Positions 63,443 to 64,000 of a stretch of 64,000 bases of DNA are shown in pieces (the stretch's first letter is position 1; every line of letters begins with the position of its first letter). The stretch covers positions 496,001 to 560,000 of the forward strand of contig NC_015638.1 of NCBI RefSeq assembly GCF_000211855.2, read 5' to 3'. Made by a program: the position numbers and the translations under genes. The notes under the pieces are model-generated. The model had not been told where the DNA came from, made no database searches, and was given only the letters and a program-made list of their open reading frames with translations. The stretch is from Lacinutrix sp. 5H-3-7-4. GTDB lineage: Bacteria > Bacteroidota > Bacteroidia > Flavobacteriales > Flavobacteriaceae.

Positions 63443-64000
63443 TTATAGTTTCAGATAAATTAAAATTTTTAACCGTAACCTCTTTTGTGTTTAAATTATT
63501 AAAACGCATTCCAAGTTTAGTATCGGTTTTTTCAATTTGTGTTATACTTGTTGTTTTAACAAAACCGCGATCCATTACAACACCAAAATCATTGTTTCCT
63601 TTTCCTGCTGTTTTATGAAATTTTAATAATGTAGATGCTTCTAATTCATTTTCAGCTTTAAAAACATTAAACCAATCGCGTCTAGCTTGTTTTTTATCTT
63701 CGGTATACAACGTTGTTGAAGACCATATTTTTGTTGCTAGTGGTAGTTGCTGAAAATGCTTTTGGGTTTCATCCCAGACCAGTTCATAAAATTTTAAATT
63801 GGTATTCCAGTCGGCAATCACAATTGTAAATGGCTCAATACCATTAAAATTATATGATGCTATTGTTGCCTCTATGGCATCTGTTGTTAATAAATCTGTC
63901 ACCACAACACCTCTACTTTGCCTATATGTTGGTTTTCTTTTATGTAATTTAAAACCACCATTAAGCAAACAAACAACTCTGTTTTTCTCACTTGCACCAA
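63435..64000 (-). CDS. NRDE/TANGO2-family protein, C-terminal part (runs off the window)
   Basis: The open frame continues to the window edge: codons before TTG 63966-63968 read ASEKNRVVC and then LLNGGFKLHKRKPTYRQSRG, the second conserved block of NRDE-family (TANGO2-like) proteins. The true start and the NRDE motif lie outside. About 188 codons are visible. TANGO2-type proteins are linked to haem or lipid handling in eukaryotes; the bacterial role is unknown. Coupled to the DUF6695-like gene. Confidence 0.75.
   Translation of the reverse strand, partial: GASEKNRVVCLLNGGFKLHKRKPTYRQSRGVVVTDLLTTDAIEATIASYNFNGIEPFTIVIADWNTNLKFYELVWDETQKHFQQLPLATKIWSSTTLYTEDKKQARRDWFNVFKAENELEASTLLKFHKTAGKGNNDFGVVMDRGFVKTTSITQIEKTDTKLGMRFNNLNTKEVTVKNFNLSETING

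Overview
The window is a low-GC chromosomal segment of a flavobacterium, most likely a marine member of the Flavobacteriaceae; the genus cannot be fixed from sequence alone. This rests on gldA (gliding motility ATPase), secreted proteins with type IX secretion (T9SS) type A and type B C-terminal tails, GLPGLI and OMP_b-brl-type outer-membrane proteins, a complete Na+-NQR operon, a K+-dependent membrane pyrophosphatase, and promoters of the Bacteroidetes type (TTTG, about 18-19 bp, TAnnTTTG). No insertion sequence, prophage, CRISPR array or rRNA operon was seen.

Layout. 1-1.2 kb: start of an aromatic amino-acid operon on the minus strand (pheA, then an aminotransferase running off the window), preceded by a 25-codon aromatic leader peptide and an attenuator. 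1.3-4.1 kb: gldA, a GIN-domain lipoprotein and a PagL-like protein. 4.1-7.7 kb: sulfate assimilation operon (DUF2061, cysH, cysD, cysN) behind an Rrf2 regulator and a palindromic operator. 7.9-9.5 kb: SAM-II-like riboswitch, metK, tRNA-Tyr. 9.5-20 kb: a five-gene minus-strand envelope operon (small secreted protein, two GLPGLI proteins, TonB-receptor-like barrel, lipoprotein) divergent from two tandem histidine kinase/response regulator pairs. 20-25 kb: two T9SS cargo proteins, divergently transcribed. Arrays of GTTAAC direct repeats with 10-11 bp spacing lie before the first kinase, before the second kinase and between the two T9SS cargo genes, suggesting one regulon.

25-38 kb: deoxynucleoside kinase, ppk1, an App1-type phosphatase, Na+/H+ pyrophosphatase, an M1 peptidase operon, peptidase E and tRNA-Gly. 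38-45 kb: an 1804-residue fibre protein built from about 100-residue repeats with coiled-coil and phage tail-fibre-like parts, followed at once by a T9SS type B protein. 45-52 kb: acetyltransferases, M15 and M48 peptidases, an ankyrin protein, and the gpmI-HAD-map-methyltransferase-DUF423 group. 52-60.5 kb: nqrABCDEF with an apbE flavin transferase nearby. 60.7-64 kb: T9SS plug-domain protein, apaG, a DUF6695-like predicted thiol hydrolase and a partial NRDE/TANGO2-family gene.

The points most worth a second look are the aromatic leader-peptide attenuator, the giant fibre/T9SS type B pair with repeats that differ by exactly one heptad, the shared GTTAAC operator arrays, and the metK riboswitch with its 9-bp alternative pairing.
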